In this document: one piece after another, positions 28,766 to 39,173 of the stretch
Numbering within the stretch: position 1 is the first letter of the stretch
Layout of the letters: every line of letters starts with the position of its first letter
From: Paenibacillus etheri
GTDB lineage: Bacteria; Bacillota; Bacilli; Paenibacillales; Paenibacillaceae
Length of the DNA stretch: 64,000 nt
Direction: 5' to 3'
Assembly (NCBI RefSeq): GCF_001012825.1
Contig: NZ_LCZJ02000026.1
Coordinates: forward strand, 408,761 to 472,760
Notes under the pieces: model-generated
What the model was told of the DNA's origin: nothing
What the model saw: only the letters and a program-made list of their open reading frames with translations
Database searches by the model: none
Program-made: the position numbers and the translations under genes

Positions 28766-29227
28766 ATGGACCTTAATTCTCTCTCAAAATCTAACGTGCC
28801 TACAGCAGAGGTAGGAAATCCCCAACCTGATCGGAGTCAGCCAAGTGTTGGTTCGCCGTCTACGTACCAGAAAGTAGATCATGACTTACAACACTCTGGA
28901 CCTGGTATTGCTTCTTTCATCATTAGCCTTGTGACCATTATGGGTTATGCCGCCCTCTTTATCTTCATTATTATGAAGGCTTCTTCCATGGTTAACGAGA
29001 ACTCGAATCTACTAGCCGAATCTTCGCAGTCCATCATGCTTCTCGGCATGAGTGTTATTATTCTTTCAGCTCTTAATGTTATTGGTGTTGTCATCGGCAT
29101 TATCGGACTTTCCATCCGGAAGCGACGTAAGGTATTCGGCGTTATAGGCACAATCATCAACGGTGTGATCATCCTACTTTTTATGTTGCTTATTACTATT
29201 TTCTTAGTCAATGCCGGGACGTTATAA
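28766..29227 (+). CDS. Small membrane protein, 153 aa
   Basis: A polar Ser/Pro-rich N-terminus (about 50 residues) is followed by three membrane segments (IASFIISLVTIMGYAALFIF; MLLGMSVIILSALNVIGVVI; IGTIINGVIILLFMLLITIF). The layout resembles DUF4190/DUF4064-type proteins. AAGGAG lies eight bases before the ATG at 28766. No function assigned. Confidence 0.75.
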   Translation: MDLNSLSKSNVPTAEVGNPQPDRSQPSVGSPSTYQKVDHDLQHSGPGIASFIISLVTIMGYAALFIFIIMKASSMVNENSNLLAESSQSIMLLGMSVIILSALNVIGVVIGIIGLSIRKRRKVFGVIGTIINGVIILLFMLLITIFLVNAGTL

Positions 29228-29248
29228 CGTTCATTCCAAATCCCAAGA

Positions 29249-29290
29249 CAAAAGGGCTGTTCCTGAAATCAATCAGGGACAGCCCTTTTG
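29249..29290. terminator. Bidirectional terminator
   Basis: AAAAGGGCTGTTCCTGA and TCAGGGACAGCCCTTTT pair between convergent genes. Confidence 0.8.
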
Positions 29291-29314
29291 CTATTCATAA
29301 ATGATAGAGTTCCT

Positions 29315-29782
29315 TTACTTTGCAAGTGACAGCTTCGAAAGTACCCGCTGTTTAACTGTAGCATCGCCTTCCACTGCTTTTTCTACATATTCAAAAACTA
29401 CAGGATCATCCGTATTTAATTTTTCAAGAACGCTTTCCATCCCAGCTGTAATCTCAAAAGCCGTAGGCCCTTCTTTGGTCTCAATCTCAACAGAATGACT
29501 ATCTATTTGTCCGACGTAAACGCCTGTTCCTTTAAGAATTTTGGCTTCTGGATTTGCAGTAGGTTTTGGTGCTGAAGTACTTGGATTCTCAGTTGGTGCA
29601 GTTGTACTCGTACTTTCTGTAGGTACGGGCGTGCTTGTGCTCTCCTCAGTTGGTACTGGAGAAGCTGTTGCAGTTGGTTCTGCAGATGGCTGTGCCGAAT
29701 TATTAGTAGCACCGCAAGCGGTTAAGGCTAGCGTTAATGCTGCGATTGCAGCTATGGCGGGTAAGGAACGTTGTTTTTTCAT
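29315..29782 (-). CDS. Lipoprotein with Thr/Pro/Ser-rich spacer
   Basis: 155 residues. The signal peptide ends in lipobox LTAC (Cys22). A Thr/Ser/Pro/Glu spacer (about 28-80) leads to a small C-terminal domain (GTGVYVGQIDSHSVEIETKEGPTAFEI, FEYVEKAVEG). It is predicted to be anchored to the outer face of the membrane with the domain held away in the wall. Function unknown. Confidence 0.85.
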   Translation of the reverse strand: MKKQRSLPAIAAIAALTLALTACGATNNSAQPSAEPTATASPVPTEESTSTPVPTESTSTTAPTENPSTSAPKPTANPEAKILKGTGVYVGQIDSHSVEIETKEGPTAFEITAGMESVLEKLNTDDPVVFEYVEKAVEGDATVKQRVLSKLSLAK

Positions 29783-29988
29783 GTTGACTGCCTCCTCTAT
29801 GTTTAGCGGTTGTTTTTAAAGTCATTTTCCATAAGCCTACTCCTATAAACGTTATCAACTCTGCTAAGGTTTCAGAATACGTTAATTTTTAATAACTTCC
29901 ATTCTTTAATAGGCATCCGCCGGATGCAGGCTGAAGCGGGGTTAATACAATAATGTTGAGCCTGATTTATCCCTAAGGAGTGGTCCCC

Positions 29989-30633
29989 TTGAGAATCGAT
30001 ATCGGCTGCGGATCCAGTAAAGAAGCAGGTTATCTCGGGATCGATCGTATCGCGGGTCCCGATGTGGATATTGTCTGTGACATTACCCAAGGCATCCCTT
30101 TGCCGGACAATACCGCCGAGTTTGTTATGGCTAGTCGTGTATTACCTTATATGGATGATTTATTCGCGGTTATGTCGGAAATTCACAGAATTAGCATCCA
30201 CAAAGCCATTGTTTGCATTCTGGCTCCCTATGCCCACAGCTTTGCCCATATGTCCAATCCTGCCTTTAAGCAGAAGTTTGATGAATATACTCCGCGATAT
30301 TTGACAGGATCTTTTTTCCAGCCCCCATCCGGTCCAGTATGTCCACCAATTCCAGATTATCCCATACCCGTACCGCCGTTCGATTATCGGCTGCTGCGGA
30401 TGGAGCTTTTCTATCAATACCCTTATGAAGATCCTCTATATGAATCAGAAGAACTAGAAATACTAAAGATGCTTCAAGCCAATGTTGTGCATGAAATCAT
30501 GTACCATTTCACCGTAATCAAAGAAGATATTTCCTTCCACGAGCTGGAATTGATGAGTAGAGGGCATTACGCTGAACCCCGTGTTCTGATGAAACGCAGG
30601 CTAAAATCACACGATAGACAAAATTCCCTATAA
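29989..30633 (+). CDS. SAM-dependent methyltransferase-like protein
   Basis: 214 residues. RIDIGCGSSKEAGYLGID is motif I of class I methyltransferases, followed by PDVDIVCDITQGIPLPDNTAEFVMASRVLPY (motifs II and III). The C-terminal half is atypical, with a Pro-rich loop (PSGPVCPPIPDYPIPVPP). It starts with TTG eight bases after TAAGGAG. The substrate is unknown. Directly upstream of the giant DUF11 gene but separated by a terminator. Confidence 0.8.
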   Translation: MRIDIGCGSSKEAGYLGIDRIAGPDVDIVCDITQGIPLPDNTAEFVMASRVLPYMDDLFAVMSEIHRISIHKAIVCILAPYAHSFAHMSNPAFKQKFDEYTPRYLTGSFFQPPSGPVCPPIPDYPIPVPPFDYRLLRMELFYQYPYEDPLYESEELEILKMLQANVVHEIMYHFTVIKEDISFHELELMSRGHYAEPRVLMKRRLKSHDRQNSL

Positions 30634-30695
30634 TTTATTGATGGGACATACAATTATACCCGATTTGACTCATAGGCTAACATACAGGTATTAAC

Positions 30696-30731
30696 TGTGC
30701 CGTCCTGATTAAGGGACGGTTCACTTTTTTC
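30696..30731 (+). terminator. Terminator after methyltransferase-like gene
   Basis: GTGCCGTCC / GGGACGGTTCAC hairpin followed by TTTTTT. Confidence 0.75.
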
Positions 30732-30753
30732 CATCTAATTAACCTCGAAGGAG

Positions 30754-33700
30754 GTGAGAATCATTCCACTAGTCGTACGGGCAACGATCAATGCGACCGG
30801 TGCTATCACATTTACGGGCAACACACTTGGGCTTAGTCGCTCTGATACAGTCGGAATACCTGGGACACAGGACAGCATCGGTGGCTTTACCACTGTCAAT
30901 ACATCGTCTATTTTTGGCACCTATCCTAGCGGAACGACTAGTCTTCATACAAGCAATAGTTCAGCAGCCATACTGGTCCTTCCGTCAGGTAGCACAGTGC
31001 TGTATGCAGAGCTGATATGGGGCGGCACCTATATAAACGGAACTGTAAACCTCAGTTCGGCGATAAACAACCCTGTCTCCTTCATAACCCCTGCCGGGAC
31101 TACATTCAGCGTTAATCCTGATTCTGCAACGAGTAACGTAGTCGATTTGGGAGGTGGTGCTTCCGCATATGTCCGTTCCTCCAATGTAACCAGTATTATA
31201 CAACAGGGTGGGGCCGGCACCTATACTACAGGCGGCGTTGTAGGCACAATTGTAATTCCAGGAGACTCCACAGCCAATCATGCAGGGTGGACACTTGGTG
31301 TAATCTATCAAAATACATCCTTGCCTTTCCGTAATATATCTCTTAGAGCAGGTGCAATACTTGTACAGGCAACATCAGCTCCGGTTTCAACTACGATAAC
31401 TGGATTCGCAACACCAATAACAGGTGCGCTTGGAGGTAGAGCATTATTCAGCGCACAGGAGGGAGATGCAAATCGTTCAGGTGATCAGGCATTATTTGGC
31501 CCGACATCGGCTACACTTGTCGCGTTATCTGGACCCAATAACTTTGCTAACAACTTTTTCGCATCACAAATCAACAATGATTCAGGTAATCTCAATACAA
31601 CTGGAACATTTGGAACACGCAATCAAACGAACGGGAATCCAGGAACCAACATCATCGGTGGGCGACAAGGTTGGGATATCACCAATGTTGACGTGTCAGC
31701 CAGACTTGTTAATAACCAGTCTTCAGCGATTTTACAATTAACTACCTCTGGCGATGCTTATGTTCTCAATGGAAATGCTATACAAGTCGATATCAATGCA
31801 CCCAAAATAAACGTTACTAAAAGTGCCAATGTGTCCGGCCCTATAGTCGGGGATACGGTAACTTATACAGTAACTGTCAGTAACACTGGTACAGCGAGTG
31901 CAGCAAGCGTCGTTTTATCAGATGCTCTGCCAACAGGATCAACCTTTGTCACCGGAAGTGTTGTAGTAGCCGGCGTCCCGAGGCCGACTTTTGATATTAC
32001 AGCAGGGATCTCTTTGGGGTCATTAGTCTTGAGCACTTCAATAACGGTTACATATCAAGCTAAAGCCACTTCATTACCACCAAGTCCGCAAAATATCGCT
32101 AATACTGCTAATGCTGCCTTTACATTTCAAAGTGTAGCTGGAGGCCCTATCATGACGGGGGTCATTCCGTCCAATACGGTAACTTTACCCGTATATTCCC
32201 CCATCCTTAGCATTGTAAAAACTGCAAATACTGCAAATGCGATGGTCGGAGATCAGATCACCTATAACCTCCAAATCACCAACACTGGAAATATTAGTGC
32301 TGTAACCACCCTAACAGACAACATCCCTACAGGAAGTTCTTATGTTGCGGGTAGCTTCACAGTCAATGGAACGCCTTTCGCTGGAAATCCTGCCACAGGA
32401 ATTGCTATAGGGACAATCGCTGCTGGAGGCAGCTCTACAGTTCAATTCCGCGTACTAGTCAACAGTCTTCCATCTCCACCGCAACTGGTTGACCAAGCAA
32501 GCGCCGCTTATACCTTTCAAATTCCAGATGGGCGGACTGTAGCAGGATCAGCTTCATCCAATACATTATCTATTCCAGTTAGAGCACCTAATGTTACCGT
32601 AGTCAAAAGCGCAGGCTTTGCTGACGTCGCTGTAGGAGATACTCTGCTCTACACCTCCGTAATCAGCAACAACGGGATTTCAGCAGTTACCAATGTATCA
32701 CTTTCAGATAGCATCCCTGCCGGAACTTCACTGGTCTCAGGAAGTGTTACGGTCGGTGGTAACGCACAGCCCTCCGCTAATCCTGGTACGGGGATTTCTG
32801 TTGGTGCCATCCCTCCAGGGACCTCCGTTGCCGTCACCTTTCAAGTCAACGTGGTCTCATTAACCAATCCGGCTCAGCTATTGAATAGATCTTCTGCGTC
32901 CTTCAGCTCGGGATCGTTTAATGGCATTTCACTTTCAAACACAACTACGACTCCGGTGTACCAACCGGTAATCCAGATTATCAAAAGCTCGAGCGTTGCC
33001 AGTGCCACTGTAGGGGGCAATATTCTCTACACATTAAATGTTCAAAATTCAGGAAATATTGGAGCAGCTGTAGTCCTCAGCGATAATATTCCTTCAGGTA
33101 GCTCCTTTGTTTCGGGTAGTGTCACGGTTAACGGAGTCGCTAGGCCTGGTGACTCTCCACTAGCAGGAATTAACTTAGGTACTGTAGCCTCAGGGGCTAG
33201 TGTTCCTGTGACGTTTCTTGTCTCTGTGCAATCTCTGCCTTCACCACCTATTCTGAACAATCAGAGCAGCAGCAGCTACACCTACCAACTACCAAGTGGA
33301 AGATCATTGTCGGGAACAAGTCTTTCTAATATCCTGAGCATTCCAGTCTCCGCTCCAAATATTACGCTAACCAAATCTGCAAGCCTTACTGCTGTAGCGG
33401 TCGGCGAGAATCTGACATACACAGTCGTAGTATCCAATACAAGTAGCGTAGCTGTGAATAACGTCGTTGTCTCTGATCCCATTCCTACAGGGGGTACTTT
33501 TGTAGCAGGCAGCGTTATTGTTGGCGGTTCATCAGTACCAGCCGCTAATCCAAGTACAGGAATATCAATCAGTAGTATTGCGGCAGGCAGCTCTACAACG
33601 ATCTCTTTTAATGTGAAAATATCTTCTTTACCAAGTCCAGCGCAGTTATCAAACAGAGCTAGTGCTTCTTTTTCATCCGGTGCCTTCACTGGTTCTTCAC

Positions 33701-36700
33701 TTTCGAACACGGTAGTAACACCTGTGTATCAGCCTATTATTAGTATGGTCAAAAGTGCGAATACAGCTCAGGCATCCGTTGGGGGATCCCTATCTTACTC
33801 GATCCTCATCAGTAATACCGGGAATATTACAACTACTCTATTGGTAACCGATATCCTACCACCTCAAGCCGTCTTTGACACGAACAGTGTAATTATCGGC
33901 GGAACACCTCTACCCGGATATAATCCGGCAACAGGAATCCCAGTAGGCCCATTGGCTCCAGGTGACAGTGTATCCGTTAGCTTTCTGGTCACGATAACAG
34001 CATTACCTCCTTCACAGATGTTGTTGAACTCCGCTTCAGCAACGTATAGCTTCACCCTCCCAGACGGGCGTCAACTCGGAGAAACTGTAGTATCGAATAC
34101 GCTCTCTGTCCCTGTTCCGGCACCTAACGTAAGTGTCGTAAAAAGCGTAAACGCCGCTTCTGCCGTTACAGGCGATATTTTAACATTCACCTCAGTATTG
34201 ACGAACAACAGTATTGCTTCAGTAAGCAACATCATTCTCAGCGATCCACTGCCTGAGAATGTAGCTTTTATTCCCGGAACCGTAATTGTAAACGGCATAA
34301 CCCAGCCGCTAGCAGTTCCGTCCGCCGGTATTCCAATCGGTAGTCTGGGTCCAGGCGCCACAGCTACCGTAACATTCGAGGTGAGGATAACGATGCCGAT
34401 ACCATCACAGATTAATAATCAGTCATCCGTCAGTTTTACATCCGGTGTATTCTCCGGATCTTCTTCATCTAATATTACAAGTACACCCGTCACTCAGCCA
34501 CAGATCTCCTTAGTAAAAAGTGCCGTGGATGGAGATGGTGATTTCGACGCCCTAGTTGTAGGCGATACCGTCATCTACACAGTTGTCGTAAGCAATACTG
34601 GTAATCTTGCTGCAAATGTAACCCTAACCGATAACATTCCATTCGGGACCACCTTCAATCCTAATAGTGTTATCGTCGGTGGAATGCCACAACCAGGTGC
34701 AGCTCCAGATACCGGCATCGCTGTAGGGAATGTCGCACCTGGAGCCAGTATTTCTGTCAGCTTCTCTGTCGATATCGTCTCCTTGCCAACACCACAACAA
34801 ATCAGTAATCAAGCTTCTGCAAGCTTCACCTTTACTCCACCCGACGGTAGACTCTTAAGCGGAACTGCTGTATCTAATACCGTCACACTACAGGTCTCTG
34901 CTCCTAATATCGTAGTAGTCAAAAGCTCAACCTCAACTTCCGTAGCGATCGGAGATACAGTTACTTATAACGTAAATATTACTAATAACGGTTTAGAAGC
35001 TGTTAATAGCGTGTTACTAAATGACCCAACGCCAGAAGGCGCTACTTTCGTAGCGGGTAGCGTATCTGTGAATGGTGTGCCTTTTCCAAACCTGAATCCC
35101 TCTACCGGGATTTCTATTGGTACCCTGGCGCCCGGATTTTCAGCACTAGTTGCTTACAGTGTTACTGTGACCTCTGTTCCTCCTACTGCTACACTCATTA
35201 ATAAAGCATCCGTAACCTTTACATCAGGTGTTTTTTCTGGCTCGACTTTCTCCAATACCGTTACGATCCCTGTGTTCCAGCCGAACATCTCAGTTGTCAA
35301 AACAGCGAGTACGAATAACGCTACAACAGGTGACGCTGTCAGCTACACCCTGACCATTAGTAACACGGGGAACTACCCCGCAAGTTTGGAAGTTACAGAC
35401 AACATTCCAGCCGGCACTACCTTCGTTACGAACAGCGTACTTATTAATGGACTCCCTTTAGCGCAAGCAGATCCGTCTACGGGTATTCCAGCCGGAGTTA
35501 TTCCTCCAGGTGGTACAACAGCAGTAGTATTCACAGTAAATATCACCTCATTGCCAAACCCACAACAACTGGTCAATCAGGGAACAGTTACTTATAGCTT
35601 CACGCTTCCGGATGGGCGTACACTTGGTGGCTCAATCCTATCTAACACGATTACTATCCCCGTCTCTTCTCCTAATGTAGCTGTAGTTAAATCCACTACA
35701 ACAACATCAACCACGGTTGGGGACACCATCACATATTCCATCGCTATTACCAATAACGGAATTGAAACGGTGAATAATGCCGTATTCACGGATGCCCTTC
35801 CAGCGGGTACTACATTTGTATCAGGAAGTGTGCTAGTGGATGGCGTGCCTCGTACGGGGGTTAGTCCTTCCACGGGGGTACCCTTGGGCAGCATTCCACC
35901 AGGTGTAACCGTAACTGTAGCATTCACAGTGAATACAATCTCATTGCCACCATCAGGCCTGTTAAATAACCAGTCAACGGTCAGCTTCACCTCAGGGGTA
36001 CTGTCTAATGTAGCCTTTTCTAATATTGTATCAACACCTATTTACTTACCGATTCTAGCCGCAGCAAAAAGCTCAAATTCAGTTCAAGCGACCGTCGGTG
36101 ATACCATTACCTACACAATTAATGTAACCAATACAGGTAATTACGGGGCTTTGGCTACTCTGAGTGATACCATCCCTTCTGGAACGACATTTGTGCCTAA
36201 CAGCGTACTTATACAAGGTGCTCCAGCTCCGGGAGCAGACCCTGCAGCTGGCATTCCGCTCGGTGTCATATCCGCAGGTGCAACACTGTCTGTCATGTTC
36301 TCAGTACTCATTACAACACTGCCAGCAAGCCAGCAGCTGATTAACCAAGCATCGGTAGCAGTTGCTTACACCTTGCCTGATGGGCGGACATTTAACAGTT
36401 CGATCAATTCCAACACGACAACCATTTCAGTATCCTCACCGAATGTACTCGTAACTAAGTCATCACCAGCTACAGATGCCGTTGTGGACGATACAATCAC
36501 CTACAACCTGACGGTTACCAATAGTGGAATAGCTAATATCAGCAACGTAAACATCAGTGATCCAATACCTGCGGGCTCCACGTTTATCGCTGGGAGTGTG
36601 CTAGTGGATGGTATTCCACATCTTAATGCCAATCCTGCGAATGGCATCTCGCTCGGCACAATTGCTCCGGGCGTTTCGGTCAACATTTCGTTCAACACAA

Positions 36701-37491
36701 TCGTCAATGTACTGCCTAATCCTGCAACGCTAACCGATCAAGCTTCCGTCAGTTTCACCTCTGGCGCATTCTCAGGCTCCTCATTCTCAAACACACTTGT
36801 TATCCCGGTATATCAGCCTATCATCGTTGTTGTCAAAGGCGCGGATAGAACTGCTGCAACGGTCGGAGATACAATTACTTACTCCCTGAACGTAACGAAC
36901 ACCGGTAATCTAATAGCAAATGTGGTCATAACTGATACCATTCCTAACGGAGCTATCTTTGTTCCAAACAGCGTATTAGTCAACGGAGTGCCGCAACCAG
37001 GCTCCGACCCGTCTACCGGATTGAATATTGGAGCAGTTGCTCCGGGAAGCACGGTAACAGTGACCATAACCCTTCAGGTTACTGTAGCCTCTCTCCCGTC
37101 ACCGCAGCAGTTAGTCAATCAAGCATCATCAACTTTCTCATTCATACCACCAGATGGTCGACTGCTCACCGGAACTTCACTTTCAAACGTCCTAGTTATC
37201 CCTGTCTCTTCTCCGGATGTGAGTGTCGTTAAGAGCACTACCTCTATAGATGCCGTCGTCGGTGATATCATCACCTATACGATTGTTGTCACCAACTTGG
37301 GAATTTCACCAGTCAATAACGTCATCATGGTTGACCCTATCCCAGCAGGCAGCCAGTTTGTAACAGGCAGCATCACTGTAGACGGAACCCCACGTCCTAA
37401 TGGCAGCCCGGCTTCCGGTATTGCCATCGGAACGATTGCTGCTGGTGCTTCATCAACCATCACCTTCCAGGTTCAGGTAGTAGCGTTATGA
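30754..37491 (+). CDS. Giant DUF11-repeat protein, main part
   Basis: 2245 residues. A unique N-terminal domain (about 1-355: TLGLSRSDTVG, AELIWGG, GGRQGWDITNVDVS) precedes 15 DUF11 units of about 128 residues. Units alternate between a type with PDGR and TNTGN and a type with SGxFxGS and NNG. No signal peptide, no LPXTG and almost no Cys. The only conventional start, GTG 30754, lies inside the Shine-Dalgarno sequence AAGGAGGTGA; an ATT at 30763 is eight bases away and more plausible. The frame stops in the middle of unit 15 and continues in the next frame. Confidence 0.9.
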   Translation: MRIIPLVVRATINATGAITFTGNTLGLSRSDTVGIPGTQDSIGGFTTVNTSSIFGTYPSGTTSLHTSNSSAAILVLPSGSTVLYAELIWGGTYINGTVNLSSAINNPVSFITPAGTTFSVNPDSATSNVVDLGGGASAYVRSSNVTSIIQQGGAGTYTTGGVVGTIVIPGDSTANHAGWTLGVIYQNTSLPFRNISLRAGAILVQATSAPVSTTITGFATPITGALGGRALFSAQEGDANRSGDQALFGPTSATLVALSGPNNFANNFFASQINNDSGNLNTTGTFGTRNQTNGNPGTNIIGGRQGWDITNVDVSARLVNNQSSAILQLTTSGDAYVLNGNAIQVDINAPKINVTKSANVSGPIVGDTVTYTVTVSNTGTASAASVVLSDALPTGSTFVTGSVVVAGVPRPTFDITAGISLGSLVLSTSITVTYQAKATSLPPSPQNIANTANAAFTFQSVAGGPIMTGVIPSNTVTLPVYSPILSIVKTANTANAMVGDQITYNLQITNTGNISAVTTLTDNIPTGSSYVAGSFTVNGTPFAGNPATGIAIGTIAAGGSSTVQFRVLVNSLPSPPQLVDQASAAYTFQIPDGRTVAGSASSNTLSIPVRAPNVTVVKSAGFADVAVGDTLLYTSVISNNGISAVTNVSLSDSIPAGTSLVSGSVTVGGNAQPSANPGTGISVGAIPPGTSVAVTFQVNVVSLTNPAQLLNRSSASFSSGSFNGISLSNTTTTPVYQPVIQIIKSSSVASATVGGNILYTLNVQNSGNIGAAVVLSDNIPSGSSFVSGSVTVNGVARPGDSPLAGINLGTVASGASVPVTFLVSVQSLPSPPILNNQSSSSYTYQLPSGRSLSGTSLSNILSIPVSAPNITLTKSASLTAVAVGENLTYTVVVSNTSSVAVNNVVVSDPIPTGGTFVAGSVIVGGSSVPAANPSTGISISSIAAGSSTTISFNVKISSLPSPAQLSNRASASFSSGAFTGSSLSNTVVTPVYQPIISMVKSANTAQASVGGSLSYSILISNTGNITTTLLVTDILPPQAVFDTNSVIIGGTPLPGYNPATGIPVGPLAPGDSVSVSFLVTITALPPSQMLLNSASATYSFTLPDGRQLGETVVSNTLSVPVPAPNVSVVKSVNAASAVTGDILTFTSVLTNNSIASVSNIILSDPLPENVAFIPGTVIVNGITQPLAVPSAGIPIGSLGPGATATVTFEVRITMPIPSQINNQSSVSFTSGVFSGSSSSNITSTPVTQPQISLVKSAVDGDGDFDALVVGDTVIYTVVVSNTGNLAANVTLTDNIPFGTTFNPNSVIVGGMPQPGAAPDTGIAVGNVAPGASISVSFSVDIVSLPTPQQISNQASASFTFTPPDGRLLSGTAVSNTVTLQVSAPNIVVVKSSTSTSVAIGDTVTYNVNITNNGLEAVNSVLLNDPTPEGATFVAGSVSVNGVPFPNLNPSTGISIGTLAPGFSALVAYSVTVTSVPPTATLINKASVTFTSGVFSGSTFSNTVTIPVFQPNISVVKTASTNNATTGDAVSYTLTISNTGNYPASLEVTDNIPAGTTFVTNSVLINGLPLAQADPSTGIPAGVIPPGGTTAVVFTVNITSLPNPQQLVNQGTVTYSFTLPDGRTLGGSILSNTITIPVSSPNVAVVKSTTTTSTTVGDTITYSIAITNNGIETVNNAVFTDALPAGTTFVSGSVLVDGVPRTGVSPSTGVPLGSIPPGVTVTVAFTVNTISLPPSGLLNNQSTVSFTSGVLSNVAFSNIVSTPIYLPILAAAKSSNSVQATVGDTITYTINVTNTGNYGALATLSDTIPSGTTFVPNSVLIQGAPAPGADPAAGIPLGVISAGATLSVMFSVLITTLPASQQLINQASVAVAYTLPDGRTFNSSINSNTTTISVSSPNVLVTKSSPATDAVVDDTITYNLTVTNSGIANISNVNISDPIPAGSTFIAGSVLVDGIPHLNANPANGISLGTIAPGVSVNISFNTIVNVLPNPATLTDQASVSFTSGAFSGSSFSNTLVIPVYQPIIVVVKGADRTAATVGDTITYSLNVTNTGNLIANVVITDTIPNGAIFVPNSVLVNGVPQPGSDPSTGLNIGAVAPGSTVTVTITLQVTVASLPSPQQLVNQASSTFSFIPPDGRLLTGTSLSNVLVIPVSSPDVSVVKSTTSIDAVVGDIITYTIVVTNLGISPVNNVIMVDPIPAGSQFVTGSITVDGTPRPNGSPASGIAIGTIAAGASSTITFQVQVVAL

Positions 37492-39173
37492 TTCCCGGCT
37501 CACGTACCCAGCCTGTCGTAACCAATCAGTCCATGGTACTCTTCAACTCGGCAGCGGGTGTTGACGGCATTGTCTATTCCAATACCGTTAACACCCCGGT
37601 CGTGGGCCCCGTGCTTTCATTGCTGAAGAGTACAGACAAACTCCATGCCTCTTTAGGTGACACTCTAGTGTATACCATTAAAGCTTCTAACAATGGAAAC
37701 ACAGAAGCTTTGCTAACGGTGTATGACATTCTTCCAGAGGGTGTATCTTTTATTTCTAACAGCGTGCTCAGAGACGGTGTGCCTCTTCCAGGGGCTACGC
37801 CGTCATCGGGCATAACGCTAGGCTCTATTGCTCCACAGCGTCAAGTAAGCATCGCTTTTCAAGTCGTTATTATTTCACTACCTTCTTCACTAGTACTGCA
37901 AAATAAGGCGCTAGGTCGTTTTTCTTTTGCCACACCAGAGGGAAGAATCGTTAACGGAGATTTATATTCTAATTCCGTACTAGTTTCTCTACGTGCCTAC
38001 CAGCTCTCTACCTCGTTGACTGCAAGCACTCCGACTTCTTTTATAGGTGATGTAGTTACCTATACATTGCGGCTTACGAACGAAGGTAACAGCCTATTAA
38101 ACCAAATCATCGCAACGATTTCTATTCCTAACGGATCTGTGTTTATTCCAGGGAGTGTCATTGCAGGTGGAATCTATTATCCAGAATCAGATCCTACGCA
38201 AGGAATAGTACTCGGTCAACTTGATAAAGACCTAAGCATTGATGTTACCTTTCGCGTCCGAGTTACAGAGATCCCTCCATCCTTGGACCTGACTAATCGT
38301 GCAGTTGTCACTTATACCGTCGATGACGATTCCAATACGACCGAGAGTAACACAGTCGTAGTCTCACTTGTTCTGGCAGGCGTCACCATCAGCAATAGAG
38401 TAGATCATGTTACAGCAGCTCCAGGTGACATCCTGAGATATGAGCTAACGATAACTAACAACGGGAACTTGGCCGTAAATGCGGTCCTGACGGATGCTAT
38501 CCCTTCCGGCACTCTTTTCGTATGGGATAGTGTTCTTTTTAACGGAGTGATGCAAAAAGGTGCCCGCCCTGCAGATGGCATTCAACTTGGTACTTTAAGA
38601 GGTGGAACTTCAGCGGTCGTGGTCTTTCAAGTGAGTATACCTGCAGCCATAAACATTCATGCAATCGCAGCTGTACAAAACCATGGCAGTGTTCAGTATA
38701 CTTTTGTGCTGCCAGACGGACGGACAGTAAGACAAACTTCTCGTTCCAATACAGTTACTACCTTAGTAGTGACACCTGTCATTTCTCTCGAAATCCATGC
38801 AAAGCCTACCCTAGTTGAAGCAGGAGAGCGAGTCGAATGCTGGATCTCACTAACGAATAGCGGGAATTGGCCTGCGGAAGTCTCTCTAAATCGGCTAACT
38901 CCGGAAAAATGCCTTCTTGATCCCAGCAGTATTGTAATTGAAGGAATTCCTACACCGCAATCCTCATATACAGGCTCCTTGCCGCTGGGAACGGTCAAAG
39001 CTGCTGCTACGGTTAGCGTCCATTATTTTGTCCGGGTAAGTGAACATGTACTAGGTCGTTTCCTTAAAGGCTTAGTAACCGCTCAATATTTCTTCAATCT
39101 TGATGGACGTGAATACACTGGCGAGAGCCAGTCGAACAGTTATATATTGACCGTGGAAGAGATCAGTGAATAA
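37488..39173 (+). CDS. Giant DUF11-repeat protein, continuation in another frame
   Basis: 561 residues. It begins with the rest of unit 15 (TNQSMVLFNSAAG, YSNTVNTPVVGP), followed by four more, more diverged units (KSTDKLHASLGD; STPTSFIGDVV; VDHVTAAPGDIL; KPTLVEAGERV). ATGA links it to the upstream stop (37488-37491). There is no ribosome binding site of its own beyond the repeat sequence. It is either a frameshifted 3' part of one gene of about 2800 residues, or a coupled second cistron. The last unit has no anchor motif. Confidence 0.8.
   Translation: MIPGSRTQPVVTNQSMVLFNSAAGVDGIVYSNTVNTPVVGPVLSLLKSTDKLHASLGDTLVYTIKASNNGNTEALLTVYDILPEGVSFISNSVLRDGVPLPGATPSSGITLGSIAPQRQVSIAFQVVIISLPSSLVLQNKALGRFSFATPEGRIVNGDLYSNSVLVSLRAYQLSTSLTASTPTSFIGDVVTYTLRLTNEGNSLLNQIIATISIPNGSVFIPGSVIAGGIYYPESDPTQGIVLGQLDKDLSIDVTFRVRVTEIPPSLDLTNRAVVTYTVDDDSNTTESNTVVVSLVLAGVTISNRVDHVTAAPGDILRYELTITNNGNLAVNAVLTDAIPSGTLFVWDSVLFNGVMQKGARPADGIQLGTLRGGTSAVVVFQVSIPAAINIHAIAAVQNHGSVQYTFVLPDGRTVRQTSRSNTVTTLVVTPVISLEIHAKPTLVEAGERVECWISLTNSGNWPAEVSLNRLTPEKCLLDPSSIVIEGIPTPQSSYTGSLPLGTVKAAATVSVHYFVRVSEHVLGRFLKGLVTAQYFFNLDGREYTGESQSNSYILTVEEISE

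Noticed and set aside
32649-38998. Series of minus-strand frames across the DUF11 gene
   Set aside because: They recur with the repeat period and mirror its codons, so they are antisense shadows of a low-stop composition.
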